Made by a program: the position numbers and the translations under genes. Below the pieces are notes generated by a model, which was not told where the DNA came from, ran no database searches, and saw only the letters and a list, made by a program, of their open reading frames with translations. Positions 16,872 through 25,868 of a DNA stretch of 64,000 bases are shown one piece after another. The number at the start of each line of letters is the position of its first letter. Within the stretch, counting starts at the first letter, position 1. Source of the stretch: Deltaproteobacteria bacterium. Its GTDB lineage: Bacteria; Desulfobacterota; JAFDED01. Where the stretch lies: NCBI GenBank assembly GCA_019310535.1, contig JAFDED010000002.1:50680-114679 (forward strand), given 5' to 3'.

Positions 16872-18236
16872 ATGAAACAGGAAAAAGGAATACACTTCAA
16901 CGGCTGGCTGAAAAAACCTGAGACCCCGTGGGACGATATCCTGGGAATCCTGGGCGATGCTATCGCCATATTTATCCAACCCCATTGGGAACTGATCTAT
17001 TGTAACCAGCGATTTCAATATTTTTTGGAATATACTCAGGATGAGCTACGGGGAAAGACGTTTGGCGACTTTGTCGCTGAAGATAACTTACCCAAGATGC
17101 AGGAGCGATTCTATCAGCGCCTTCTGCAAGTGAGTCCACCGAGCAATTATGAAATCAGGGTGAAAAGCAAGTCCGGGCGAATTTACACCATGGATGTCAT
17201 GGCCCAACTCTATCCAGGCAATCACAAACCCCTTGGTGTATTATTATCCATGAGAGATAGAGCGGAAAAAAGGGAACAACTGAGCCTGTGGAAAGATACA
17301 GAGTTAAAACACTGGGCAAGCGAAGAATCGGAGGCCAAACACCGCGCAAGCCGTGAACTCGGATTCCAAACACTGGTGGAACGATCCCTGGAGGGGATGA
17401 TGATAATCCAGGAGAACCGAGTCCGATACGCCAATCCCATGATGCTGGAGTTTATAGGGGTTTCGGAATCCGAGATGATGGGGCGTAATGTCATGGATAT
17501 GGTTCACCCGGATGACAGGGCCGCCATGAAGGATCATATCCAGGAGTGCCTGCAGGATTTATCTTCTCAAAAGCCTCATGAGTTAAGAGTGTTGAAAAAA
17601 AGCGGCGGCATAATTTACCTGGAGGCCCTGTGCATTCTCACCGACTATCATTCTCAACCGGCCCTGCTTGTGACCTGCCGGGACATAACAAACCGCAAGC
17701 GCCAGGAGGAAAGAATACAGGAACTGATCATAACCGATAATCTCACCGGGCTTTTCAACCGCCGGCATCTTTACAACGAGCTCAATGCGGAAATACAGAG
17801 GGCCCGGAGACAAGGAAGTCCTCTGTCCCTGATCATGATAGACATCGACAGTTTCAAGCATTACAATGACACATGTGGTCACATCGAGGGCGATCGCGTG
17901 CTTGTTCGCCTAGCTGAGGTTATCCGCAGGTTCAAGCGTCGCTATGATTCCGCGTTCCGCTATGGGGGGGAGGAATTTGTGGTCATCTGTCCGGGCATAG
18001 ACGGCAAACAGGCCATGAACGTGTCAGAGCGGCTTCGGAATGAATTTCAAAAAGAGCGCTTCGCTTCCGGCAAGAATGGCTTCATCGAGGTCACCATCAG
18101 CCTGGGAGTGGCTAATTTAAAAGCTGGCGATTCGACGGAAAGTTTTATCAAGCATGCGGACGAGGCAATGTACATCTCCAAGCGGAACGGTAAAAATCGA
18201 TCCACGTTGGCCCCAAACAACGGAGGAGACAGATAG
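16872..18236 (+). CDS. PAS-PAS-GGDEF diguanylate cyclase
   Basis: This is a 454-residue cytoplasmic sensor that likely makes cyclic di-GMP. Two PAS domains lie at about 30-145 and 160-285 (FQYFLEYTQDELRGKTFGDF; MLEFIGVSESEMMGRNVMDM). The GGDEF domain from about residue 288 starts NLTGLFNRRHLYNEL, has the metal site MIDIDSFKHYND, and carries GGEEF at about 365-369. An RRYD inhibitory site lies five residues upstream of GGEEF, so product inhibition is likely. No membrane segment is seen. It follows the GalT-like gene by 49 bp. A PilZ receptor is encoded at 36.7 kb. Confidence 0.92.
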   Translation: MKQEKGIHFNGWLKKPETPWDDILGILGDAIAIFIQPHWELIYCNQRFQYFLEYTQDELRGKTFGDFVAEDNLPKMQERFYQRLLQVSPPSNYEIRVKSKSGRIYTMDVMAQLYPGNHKPLGVLLSMRDRAEKREQLSLWKDTELKHWASEESEAKHRASRELGFQTLVERSLEGMMIIQENRVRYANPMMLEFIGVSESEMMGRNVMDMVHPDDRAAMKDHIQECLQDLSSQKPHELRVLKKSGGIIYLEALCILTDYHSQPALLVTCRDITNRKRQEERIQELIITDNLTGLFNRRHLYNELNAEIQRARRQGSPLSLIMIDIDSFKHYNDTCGHIEGDRVLVRLAEVIRRFKRRYDSAFRYGGEEFVVICPGIDGKQAMNVSERLRNEFQKERFASGKNGFIEVTISLGVANLKAGDSTESFIKHADEAMYISKRNGKNRSTLAPNNGGDR

Positions 18237-18478
18237 ACATTCTCTCCGCGGATCAATGGAGGAGAAGACAGGAATTGAGGTCCTTCAAAACTTTCTCTTT
18301 CCGCCTTTTCTGAAAATCAACTGGGAAGACCGACCAGAAGCTTTTTTCCAACTCACCACATCATCATCTGAGCGCGAACATAGAAGATGCTGGACCCTCA
18401 TGAAGGCGTGGCATTGCCATCTGGCCATTTTCTCTCGCGGGCGGAACACCCGTGCCGTGGTTTCCATTTCTCCTCATC

Positions 18479-20476
18479 TCAGCGGCCCACCAGAGATGGA
18501 CTTTCCTTCTCACCGCATTTCCGGGCGGGCACCTGGTCCTGCCGGAGGAGCATGGACGCGGGCTCGCCGCACCCGGGAGCTGACAGCAGCCCGGAACGCT
18601 TATCGATATCAATTTCGACCAGGTCAGGTGGCGGAACAAAGTCCTCCACCGGGGTGCCGGACAATGCCTTCTCCATAAAGCTGATCCAGATGGGCAATGC
18701 GGCTCTGGCGCCCGTTTCGCGGTTGCCCAGCGGGGAGTGGTCGTCGTTGCCCACCCACACGCCCGCCACCACGCGAGGAGAGAACCCGATGAACCATGCA
18801 TCCCGGAAATCGTTTGTCGTTCCGGTCTTGCCGGCAAGAGGACGGCCCAGAACCCGCGCTTTTCGCCCCGTCCCACTCTCAATCACGCCTTTGAGCATAT
18901 CGATGACAATATGTGCATCCTCGGCGCTCAAAGCTTCTCTCGCCTTGGGACGGGCCCGAAAGATCGTTTCGCCCTTGCGGTCCTGGATCTCCCTGACCGC
19001 AAACGGCTCCTGCCAGACGCCTCCATTGGCCAGGGTGGCGTATACCGATGTCAGCTCCACCAGCGTTACATCGGCTGATCCAAGCACCAGTGAGAGGTAG
19101 GGCGGAAGGGAGGAATGAATGCCCATTCTGTGGGCCAGATCCACCACCGGGGCGATCCCGATCTTTTGTCCCAGGCGCACGGTAGCAACGTTCTGAGACT
19201 TCTCCAGTGCCAGGCGCAGAGAAATCTCGCCCTCAAACTGGTCGGAAAAATTATGCGGCTCCCAGGGCTCCCCACCGTCCGGAGACGGAAAGATCACGGG
19301 GGAGTCCCAGATAATATCGGCCTGGGAAAGACCGGCCTGGACAGCGGCGGCATACACCACAGGCTTGAAGGCCGAACCTGGCTGACGGTGGGCCTGGACC
19401 GCACGGTTGAACTGGCTTTCCGAAAACTCGCGGCCGCCCACCATGGCCAGTATGCCCCCGGTGTGAACGTCCAGGGCGATGAGGGCAGCCTGCAAGGCGG
19501 ATGCTGCGGTCGGGTCATTATATTTGTCGGGGTGCCTGTCGATCAACTGGTCGAGTCCTTCCCTCAGGGCCTCCTGCGCGGCTTGCTGCAGCCGGGTGTC
19601 CAGTGTACTGTGTATGGTCAGACCTTCCCTGTAAAGAGCACGGGTTCCCAGTTGATTCTCCATTTGCTGACGCAGATACTCCACGAAGTATGGCGCACCC
19701 CCGGAAGGACTACCGCGCCTCGATCCGCCCTCTAGCAGAGGCTCCAAATTACTCAGGTAGGCCTGTTGGGGTGTGATGTATCCCTCTTTGACCATGCGTT
19801 GCAGCACCCAGCGCCGCCGCCGAAGTGCAGCCTCTCTGTTGACGATGGGCGAATAGCGTCCGGGCAACCTGGGGAGCCCTGCCAGCATGGCGCACTGGGC
19901 AAGGTCCAGCTCCCGGACGCTTTTCCCGAAGTAGATCCTTGAGGCCGCTTCTACACCGTATGCCCCGCTCCCCATGTAAACCTGGTTGAGATAGATCTCC
20001 AGAATCCGATCTTTGGTATACCGACGCTCGATTTGCAATGCCAGAACGGCTTCCCGCAGTTTGCGCGCAAGGCTTTTCTCCGGAGACAGGAAAAGGACTT
20101 TTGCCAGTTGCTGGGTAATGGTGCTTCCACCTTCAACAAACCGACCCTTCAGGAGGTTGTGGTACACGGCCCGGGCAACTCCCCGCAGGTCAACACCAAA
20201 GTGATGATAAAAGTTTTGATCCTCCACGGCGACTACGGCCTCTTTCAGGTATCGGGGAATATCCTTGAGAGGAATCGGCGTGCGTTTTTCGATAAAAAAT
20301 TCCGCCACCAACTGTCCATCCCGCGAGAGGACGCGCGTAGATGCGGTAGGTTCAAAGCCCTCCAGAAGCTGAACTTCGGGAAGCTCATGCACGAGCGTGT
20401 ACACCGCACCGCCGAATACCCCCAGGGCACCGGCAACCACGAGCATGATAATCATCTGGAACATGCGGGTTTTCAT
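18479..20476 (-). CDS. Penicillin-binding protein 1A (bifunctional transglycosylase/transpeptidase)
   Basis: This is a 665-residue class A PBP that polymerises lipid II and cross-links peptides in the periplasm. An N-terminal membrane anchor covers about 7-30. The glycosyltransferase (GT51) motifs are EDQNFYHHFGVD (E85) and GGSTITQQLAK (116-126). The transpeptidase motifs are SAFK with the active serine at residue 368, SQN, and KTGTT near 551. The length is shorter than E. coli PBP1a (850), as in many deltaproteobacteria. It is convergent with the diguanylate cyclase gene and followed upstream by about 240 bp before sucD. Confidence 0.95.
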   Translation of the reverse strand: MKTRMFQMIIMLVVAGALGVFGGAVYTLVHELPEVQLLEGFEPTASTRVLSRDGQLVAEFFIEKRTPIPLKDIPRYLKEAVVAVEDQNFYHHFGVDLRGVARAVYHNLLKGRFVEGGSTITQQLAKVLFLSPEKSLARKLREAVLALQIERRYTKDRILEIYLNQVYMGSGAYGVEAASRIYFGKSVRELDLAQCAMLAGLPRLPGRYSPIVNREAALRRRRWVLQRMVKEGYITPQQAYLSNLEPLLEGGSRRGSPSGGAPYFVEYLRQQMENQLGTRALYREGLTIHSTLDTRLQQAAQEALREGLDQLIDRHPDKYNDPTAASALQAALIALDVHTGGILAMVGGREFSESQFNRAVQAHRQPGSAFKPVVYAAAVQAGLSQADIIWDSPVIFPSPDGGEPWEPHNFSDQFEGEISLRLALEKSQNVATVRLGQKIGIAPVVDLAHRMGIHSSLPPYLSLVLGSADVTLVELTSVYATLANGGVWQEPFAVREIQDRKGETIFRARPKAREALSAEDAHIVIDMLKGVIESGTGRKARVLGRPLAGKTGTTNDFRDAWFIGFSPRVVAGVWVGNDDHSPLGNRETGARAALPIWISFMEKALSGTPVEDFVPPPDLVEIDIDKRSGLLSAPGCGEPASMLLRQDQVPARKCGEKESPSLVGR

Positions 20477-20720
20477 GGCTGTTTTGCCGTAACTAACAGG
20501 ATTTTAATGTTTTATATAAATGTACTTTATCAAAACCTTTCGTGTTTTACAACGAAGCGGATAGAGAGTGTAATGAGAGTGTTACAGAAAGGAGAGCTTT
20601 TTGACAGGATAATAGGATTAAGAAAATCTGGATTATCCTGGTATCCCGTCAAAAAAGCAAATTCGGATTTTGAGGGACGTGGAGTAGAGGGAGGAGGTGG
20701 CCGGGGCTCGGAGCGCAAAT

Positions 20721-21587
20721 TCAAAGCAATTTTCGCACGATATCCACAACCCCCGCCGGCGTCTCAGAGACGGCCACGCCCGCCCGGGTGAGGGCCTCGA
20801 TTTTGCTTCGAGCGTTCCCCATGCCGCGCTGGATCAGTGCCCCCGCGTGCCCCATGCGTTTGCCTTCTGGAGTATGCCGCCCGGCAATATATGCCACCAC
20901 CGGCTTGCTTACGTGATCGCGGATGAACTCGGCGGCCATTTCCTCCTGGACGCCGCCTACCTCGCCGACCACTACGATAATTCGTGTCTCAGTGTCCGCC
21001 TGAAAAAGGGACAGAATTTCGGGCAGGTTGGTGAAGACTACCGGGTCCGCACCCATCCCCACCACGGTGCTCTGTCCGATGCCCGCGCTCCGCAGGTTTC
21101 CGCCTATCTCATACGACAGGGTCCCACTTCGGGATACGATGCCCACAGGTCCGCGGGAGAAAAGAGCACCCGGCATAATGCCCATCTTGGCCTCGCCGGG
21201 TGTCAGAATGCCCGGCGTTGTGGGGCCGAGAACGGTGCACCGCTTTTGCCGCGCATAGTGCCGCAGTCGCATGACGTCATGAACGGGAATGTGTTCGGTG
21301 ACCACCACGATCAACTCGATGCCGGCATCAATGGTCTCGTAGAGCGTTTCCGCCACCGCCGCCGCGGGAACAAAAAACACAGAGGCCTGTGCGCCGCGCT
21401 TCTCCCTGGCTTCCCGCACCGTATCGAAGACAGGAACGCCCTCAACTTCCATGCCCCCGCGGCCGGGGGTGACGCCGGCCACTATGTTTGTCCCATAGTC
21501 CAGCATCCAGTGCGTTTGAGCGCGGCCTACCCTGCCGGTGATGCCCTGCACTACAACAGGTGTTTTTCCATCCAGAAGAATGCTCAA
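20721..21587 (-). CDS. sucD: Succinate-CoA ligase alpha subunit
   Basis: This is a 288-residue alpha subunit of the ADP/GDP-forming succinyl-CoA synthetase. It binds CoA (VQGITGRVGRAQTHWMLDYG, TPGRGG) and carries the phosphohistidine in GHAGAL near residue 246. PVGIVSRSGTLSYEI and GMGADPVVFTNLPEIL complete the fold. It catalyses the reversible substrate-level phosphorylation succinyl-CoA + NDP + Pi to succinate + NTP + CoA. It overlaps sucC by 4 bp (ATGA). The length is the family norm (about 290). Closely related acyl-CoA synthetases such as malate-CoA ligase cannot be excluded. Confidence 0.9.
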   Translation of the reverse strand: MSILLDGKTPVVVQGITGRVGRAQTHWMLDYGTNIVAGVTPGRGGMEVEGVPVFDTVREAREKRGAQASVFFVPAAAVAETLYETIDAGIELIVVVTEHIPVHDVMRLRHYARQKRCTVLGPTTPGILTPGEAKMGIMPGALFSRGPVGIVSRSGTLSYEIGGNLRSAGIGQSTVVGMGADPVVFTNLPEILSLFQADTETRIIVVVGEVGGVQEEMAAEFIRDHVSKPVVAYIAGRHTPEGKRMGHAGALIQRGMGNARSKIEALTRAGVAVSETPAGVVDIVRKLL

Positions 21588-22729
21588 TTCTTCTTCTCCC
21601 CCAACATTTCAACAAGCCGCTGGACGCATCGCTCTGTCTGATTGTCGGTGACCACTTCAACCCCGCCGATCCTGAGAATTTCCCATGTTTCCTCCTGGCG
21701 GTTTCCAAGTGCCTTGGCCACAATGGGTATGGTTATTTTTCGCTCCAGGATGAATCTGACGATGCCTTTGGCCCCTTCGTGGATGGGGTTGATCCCCCCG
21801 TACAGGTTTATGATAACCCCGCGGAGCCCATCCTTGCGGAAAATCAGTTCCATCACGTTATAAAGAAGCTGCTCCGTGATGCCCCCGCCCGTTTCCAGGA
21901 AGTTGGCCGGCCGAAGGCATGAGGCCACGATATCCATGGTGGCCATCCCCAGGCCCGCACCGCTGGAGATGATGCCGATATCGCCGTCCAGATCAACATA
22001 TGAGACACCGATTTCCCTGGCTCTCCGGACCAGTGGATCTTCATCCCGTTGAGCCAGCGGTAGCAGCAGTCTCTCCACCCTGCGGCGTGCCGAATCGTCT
22101 ATTTCCAGCACCGCATCCAGTGCCCACGGTGAGCCATCTGGATCCATGGCTAACGGATTGATCTCCGCAATAAGGGCCTCATACGTAAAGAAGATTTGTA
22201 CGAGCCTAAAAAGGATATCCGAAACCGCCGCCAGTGGAGGACCGGCAAGCCCTGCCTCCCGCGCCATGTCCCGGGCCTGGTAGAGCCGGAGCCCCGTGTC
22301 CGCCGGTATTTCACGGGAGATAAGCATGTGGGGCCTTTTCCTGGAGATTTCTTCCACCGACACGCCGCCCTCCGACGAGATCATGGCCGTGGGACAGCCC
22401 CGGTATCCATCCACTACCACGCCCATGTACATTTCAGACTGGAAGGGTATTTTTCGACATACAAGCACTTCCCGCACAGGGAAATCCCGTACACTGCCGG
22501 AAAAGATACGGGCCGCCGCCCGTTCAGCACCGGCCTCATCCTCTGCAGATTGTATCCCGCCAGACTTTCCCCGGCCCCCCACAAGGACCTGGGCCTTGAC
22601 CACCACCGGCGGGCCGATGGCTGCCGCAGCCTCGCGGACGGCCTGTGGCGAAGAGGCCACCCGGCCCTCCGGCACCGGGATGCCTTCCCGGGCGAAGATC
22701 GTCGCGGCCTCAAATTCGTGCAGCCGCAT
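21584..22729 (-). CDS. sucC: Succinate-CoA ligase beta subunit
   Basis: This is a 381-residue ATP-grasp beta subunit. It starts MRLHEFEAATIFAREGIPVP, typical of SucC. VVVKAQVLVGGRGKSGGI is the nucleotide-binding strand, EINPLAM the metal site, and NFLETGGG then INLYGGINP the C-terminal succinate/CoA-interface region. I chose ATG at 22729, eight bases after AGGAGG, over a GTG at 22735. It is translationally coupled to sucD. The sequence is more divergent than usual (for example PANFLETGGGITEQ), so a related CoA-ligase activity remains possible. Confidence 0.9.
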   Translation of the reverse strand: MRLHEFEAATIFAREGIPVPEGRVASSPQAVREAAAAIGPPVVVKAQVLVGGRGKSGGIQSAEDEAGAERAAARIFSGSVRDFPVREVLVCRKIPFQSEMYMGVVVDGYRGCPTAMISSEGGVSVEEISRKRPHMLISREIPADTGLRLYQARDMAREAGLAGPPLAAVSDILFRLVQIFFTYEALIAEINPLAMDPDGSPWALDAVLEIDDSARRRVERLLLPLAQRDEDPLVRRAREIGVSYVDLDGDIGIISSGAGLGMATMDIVASCLRPANFLETGGGITEQLLYNVMELIFRKDGLRGVIINLYGGINPIHEGAKGIVRFILERKITIPIVAKALGNRQEETWEILRIGGVEVVTDNQTERCVQRLVEMLGEKKN

Positions 22730-22803
22730 AACCACAGCCTCCTAGTATGCGTTTCAACAGTACGAAGATGGCCTCGGCCTGAAACCCTTGCACCATCTCG
22801 TAG

Positions 22804-22819
22804 ATCATTCACCGCAGAG
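22804..22819 (+). repeat. Left copy of 16-bp inverted repeat
   Basis: ATCATTCACCGCAGAG is repeated exactly in reverse complement at 23647-23662. The adjoining bases resemble the short CGCAGAG-type intergenic repeats. Confidence 0.75.
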
Positions 22820-23190
22820 TATGCACAGATCGCAGAGAGTTAAATCCTGTCATCATGCAAGCTGGGCCGTGCTCACCATCCTGTTGGCTCTGCCCGTATA
22901 CTTTGCCTCTCTGGGTGCGTTTCAATCCACCTCGGAGCAGTCGTTAATTTACGCTTGATACATGCTCGAATGCCCGACTATTCTTACAACCCGCATCCAC
23001 GTGAATGCATGTTTACAAGGTTTTTCCTAACATACCGCCCGCTGATTGTCCATAACTTTTTTCGCGCCGCCAACACCGTTCCTCACTTCTCATTCCTCCG
23101 TGCGCAAAATTGATGCAGCATCAAAGCCATTCCAACAGATCAATTTTGCCATTTTTTTTGAGTTGCGATATTAAAATAAGTAATAGATTG

Positions 23191-23540
23191 ATCCACTTTG
23201 ATCAGCAAATATTTATCAACGATATTACAGTCAAATTGCCGCCAATAATAGATGAAGGATGTTGTCGGGGTGGCCCGGACGACAAATCGTCCGTGTCGCG
23301 AAGCAACAAGAGGTTTTGCCCGGTGCACCCCGCGCCCGTGAACCCTTAAACGAGCCATATACTGCCTCTTGCTGCTGCGCAGCCCGGACAATAAATTGTC
23401 CGGGCCACCCCTCTTGGAACATGAATGCCATTAAGGTTTGGCCGGTATTGAATCACAGCTTTCGGTCCAATGGGTAAGCAATAAGAATTTAATAAAAATC
23501 AAGCAATTAAAGTTTTATTTGCTGACCTAATACGATAATC
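23191..23540 (+). repeat. Dispersed repeat copy A (with nested insertion)
   Basis: This stretch begins ATCCACTTTGATCAGCA and ends near CTGACCTAATACGATAATC. It matches the reverse complement of 53107-53348 almost base for base on both sides of a central GC-rich segment. Copy A is about 108 bp longer because of extra sequence in the centre. No coding capacity is evident, so the family is non-autonomous. Confidence 0.85.
23267..23411. repeat. Nested palindromic MITE-like element
   Basis: It starts GGGGTGGCCCGGACGACA and ends TTGTCCGGGCCACCCC, so its ends are imperfect inverted copies. Each end is itself a hairpin (CGGACGA/TCGTCCG and CGGACAAT/ATTGTCCG). Inner parts are also complementary (AAGCAACAAGAGG against CCTCTTGCTGCTG). 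Copy B of the host repeat has only a 36-bp version of this segment. Confidence 0.7.
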
Positions 23541-23646
23541 ATAATAAGTAATGACTTAAAGTAAGCATCGCATATTGCAAAGATGAAGTTATGCATGGTG
23601 GGCACAGCCCCCTCGCTTTGTACTTTAGGATTAGCTTCCTTGCGAT

Positions 23647-23662
23647 CTCTGCGGTGAATGAT
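23647..23662 (-). repeat. Right copy of 16-bp inverted repeat
   Basis: This is the exact reverse complement of 22804-22819. It lies just upstream of the dinB start. Confidence 0.75.
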
Positions 23663-23693
23663 GCTTGCGTGCAGGAAAAAGGGGATGCACAAG

Positions 23694-24878
23694 ATGGAGA
23701 AGATGCCCCGCGCCATCATCCACGTAGATATGGACGCGTTTTATGCCTCGGTGGAGCAGCGGGATCGGCCCGAGTTGCGCGGTCGGCCGGTGGTCGTTGG
23801 GGGGCCGGTTAAGGGGAGGGGAGTTGTCAGCGCCGCTTCTTACGAGGCTCGTTCTTTCGGGATCCATTCGGCCATGCCCATGGCCGAGGCCCTCCGTCGG
23901 TGCCCGCACGCGGTTTTCCTCCCGGTGCGCATGAAAAGATATCAGGAAGTTTCGTCGGTTATCCGTGGGGTCCTGCTGCGGTTTACCCCTCTGGTGGAGC
24001 ATCTAGCGTTGGACGAGTCGTTTCTTGATGTGACTGGCAGCCAGACTCTTCTGGGTCCGGCGAAGGAGATCGCGGGGCGGATCAAGCGCGAGATTTTCGA
24101 GGCCACGGGCCTGACAGCTTCGGCGGGCGTGGCTTCCAACAAGTTCGTGGCCAAGATCGCCTCGGACCTGGACAAACCCGACGGGCTGGTTGTGGTGCCT
24201 CATGATGGCGTGCACATGTTCCTGGAACACCTGCCCGTCTCCCGCATATGGGGCGTGGGCAGGGTAACGTCGCGGATCCTGGAGGAGATGGGTATCCGCT
24301 CCATCGGGCAGTTGTCCCGATTTCCGGTCGATCTGCTGGAAAGCCGGCTGGGAAAGACAGGTCTGGAGATTCGAAAATTAGCCTGCGGTGAGGACGACCG
24401 CCCCGTGGAACCGTATACCGACGCCCGCTCCGTAAGCCACGAGGAGACATTCGCCAGGGACATAAGGGACAGGGAGACCATCAGGCGTGAGCTCTATCGG
24501 CTCACGGAAAAGGTGGGCTACAGACTCCGGAAACGAGGGTTGCGGGGGAATGTGGTTCAGTTAAAGGTACGCTACCCTGATTTTTCCACGGTGACGAGGA
24601 GGGTGACGCTCCAGAAGCCCACGAACAATGATCGCGTCATCTTTCAGGAAGTGCAGCGTTTGCTGGATCGGACCGAGGCAGGGCGGAAGAATATCCGCCT
24701 TCTGGGTGTGGGGATCTCAGGGCTCCGGCCGGAGGAAATGGAGGGCCAGTTGGGGCTTTTCCCCGGCCAGGAACGGCGGATTGAGGAGGAAATCAAGGCC
24801 GTGGACCGCATTCGTGAACGTTTCGGCCCCGACGCCATCAAACGCGGCATTGTGCTGGATTCGGAGGACGAAGACTGA
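23694..24878 (+). CDS. dinB: DNA polymerase IV
   Basis: This is a 394-residue Y-family translesion polymerase. The palm motifs are IIHVDMDAFYASVEQRD at the N-terminus and LALDESFLDVTGS near residue 105; the aspartates and glutamate bind the catalytic metals. SAGVASNKFVAKIASDLDKPDG and a helix-hairpin-helix stretch (ISRIWGVGRVTSRILEEMG) follow. The C-terminus has QLGLFPG, a beta-clamp binding motif. I chose ATG at 23694, nine bases after AAGGGG; ATGs at 23685 and 23703 are alternatives. It stands alone, downstream of a repeat-rich gap. No LexA box was recognised. Confidence 0.93.
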   Translation: MEKMPRAIIHVDMDAFYASVEQRDRPELRGRPVVVGGPVKGRGVVSAASYEARSFGIHSAMPMAEALRRCPHAVFLPVRMKRYQEVSSVIRGVLLRFTPLVEHLALDESFLDVTGSQTLLGPAKEIAGRIKREIFEATGLTASAGVASNKFVAKIASDLDKPDGLVVVPHDGVHMFLEHLPVSRIWGVGRVTSRILEEMGIRSIGQLSRFPVDLLESRLGKTGLEIRKLACGEDDRPVEPYTDARSVSHEETFARDIRDRETIRRELYRLTEKVGYRLRKRGLRGNVVQLKVRYPDFSTVTRRVTLQKPTNNDRVIFQEVQRLLDRTEAGRKNIRLLGVGISGLRPEEMEGQLGLFPGQERRIEEEIKAVDRIRERFGPDAIKRGIVLDSEDED

Positions 24879-24903
24879 ATATGCTGAAGGGAGTTTGCGG
24901 GGC

Positions 24904-25785
24904 TCAGGGTGTGCGGCTATCTGTTTCCTTCTCCATAGGATCGACACCAATCACCGAGGGCAGGGGCCGGCGGATGCCGGGCATGGAGCGGTCCCCGGAA
25001 TCGCTGATGGACCATTGCCCGTACAGAGTGTACGAGAAGCTTCCGGAGCGCACGGAGAGCTGGGTCTCAAAGCCACCGTCCATCACCATGGCTCGTCGGA
25101 TCCCCAGAGTGCCTTCCCTCAAGAGTTTCGCCATCTCCCACAGCGTGTAGCCTCCTTGTGTGCAGACAATCAGAATGCGTCCCTCACTATCCTCCGCAAC
25201 CGCGGTGCGGTTGGCGGTCCAGTCGCTTTTTCGGGTCCGCAGGTTGCCCCGATCATCGAGGAGCATCATGGATTGAACGGCCACCTTAAACGGCAATGAT
25301 TGAAGGCTGTAGGAATGTTCCATCAAATCAAGGACGGTGGCGGGAGGGAGTCCGGGCCGCGTGGGATGAGCCGCCAGCAGGCCTTTCCATCCCTTGACCA
25401 GCGATGTCCCCAGGTTCTTTCCGTCCTGGATGAACCACCCCATGGGGCGCAGATCGGGGTAATACTGGCTTCCGTTGAAGACCACCATAGCACCTGTTGC
25501 CCGCTGCCATTGGGCCGCATTCATCGGTTCGTCAGCCCCGTGGGAGCGGAAATGGTGGAGTGTAAGCTTTACGTGGGAAGGCTCAAGGCGGACGAGGGCG
25601 ATGTCGGGTTTCCCCTTACGGTAATATCTATGCGCACTGATTAATGAAAAGGAAATTCCTTTCCCAAGAAACATCCACTGGGGCGAAGAGTGGGACCGCG
25701 TGAAATCGCCCGATGCAGAACCTGCTCCCAGTAAAATAATTACGGTAAGAAATATCGCGCCTTTGAGGGGTATCACAGTCTTCAA
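24904..25785 (-). CDS. Secreted phosphodiester glycosidase (NAGPA/DUF2233) family protein
   Basis: This is a 293-residue exported protein. The signal peptide covers about 1-26 (LTVIILLGAGSASG). The rest fits the phosphodiester N-acetylglucosaminidase-like domain: FNGSQYY, GWFIQDGKNLG, then RTAVAEDSEGRILIVCTQGG and the near-terminal AMVMDGGFETQL, where the DGG motif and nearby residues are conserved. Family members hydrolyse sugar phosphodiesters, for example in phosphoglycan or exopolysaccharide. The substrate is unknown here. It is convergent with dinB (26 bp apart) and lies downstream of the radical SAM gene. Confidence 0.8.
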   Translation of the reverse strand: MKTVIPLKGAIFLTVIILLGAGSASGDFTRSHSSPQWMFLGKGISFSLISAHRYYRKGKPDIALVRLEPSHVKLTLHHFRSHGADEPMNAAQWQRATGAMVVFNGSQYYPDLRPMGWFIQDGKNLGTSLVKGWKGLLAAHPTRPGLPPATVLDLMEHSYSLQSLPFKVAVQSMMLLDDRGNLRTRKSDWTANRTAVAEDSEGRILIVCTQGGYTLWEMAKLLREGTLGIRRAMVMDGGFETQLSVRSGSFSYTLYGQWSISDSGDRSMPGIRRPLPSVIGVDPMEKETDSRTP

Positions 25786-25868
25786 AACCGCACTCCTTAG
25801 TAGATTGCCTGATGGAGAAAAAATCTTTAATTCAAAGTTTCAGGAAGGGGGTTTGGGGGAAAACCCTC

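Larger units (their letters stand above)
22730..23693. other. 960-bp sucC-dinB intergenic region with repeats
   Basis: There is no gene that I can support. A perfect 16-bp inverted repeat (ATCATTCACCGCAGAG) lies at 22804-22819 and, on the opposite strand, at 23647-23662. Between them sits a dispersed repeat (23191-23540) that recurs inverted at 53107-53348, and within it a palindromic 145-bp insert (23267-23411). Several open frames in this region are translations of the repeats only. Confidence 0.7.

Noticed and set aside
23110..23540. Several open frames in the sucC-dinB gap
   Set aside because: They translate the repeats themselves (for example RAARTINCPGHP) and lack ribosome sites.
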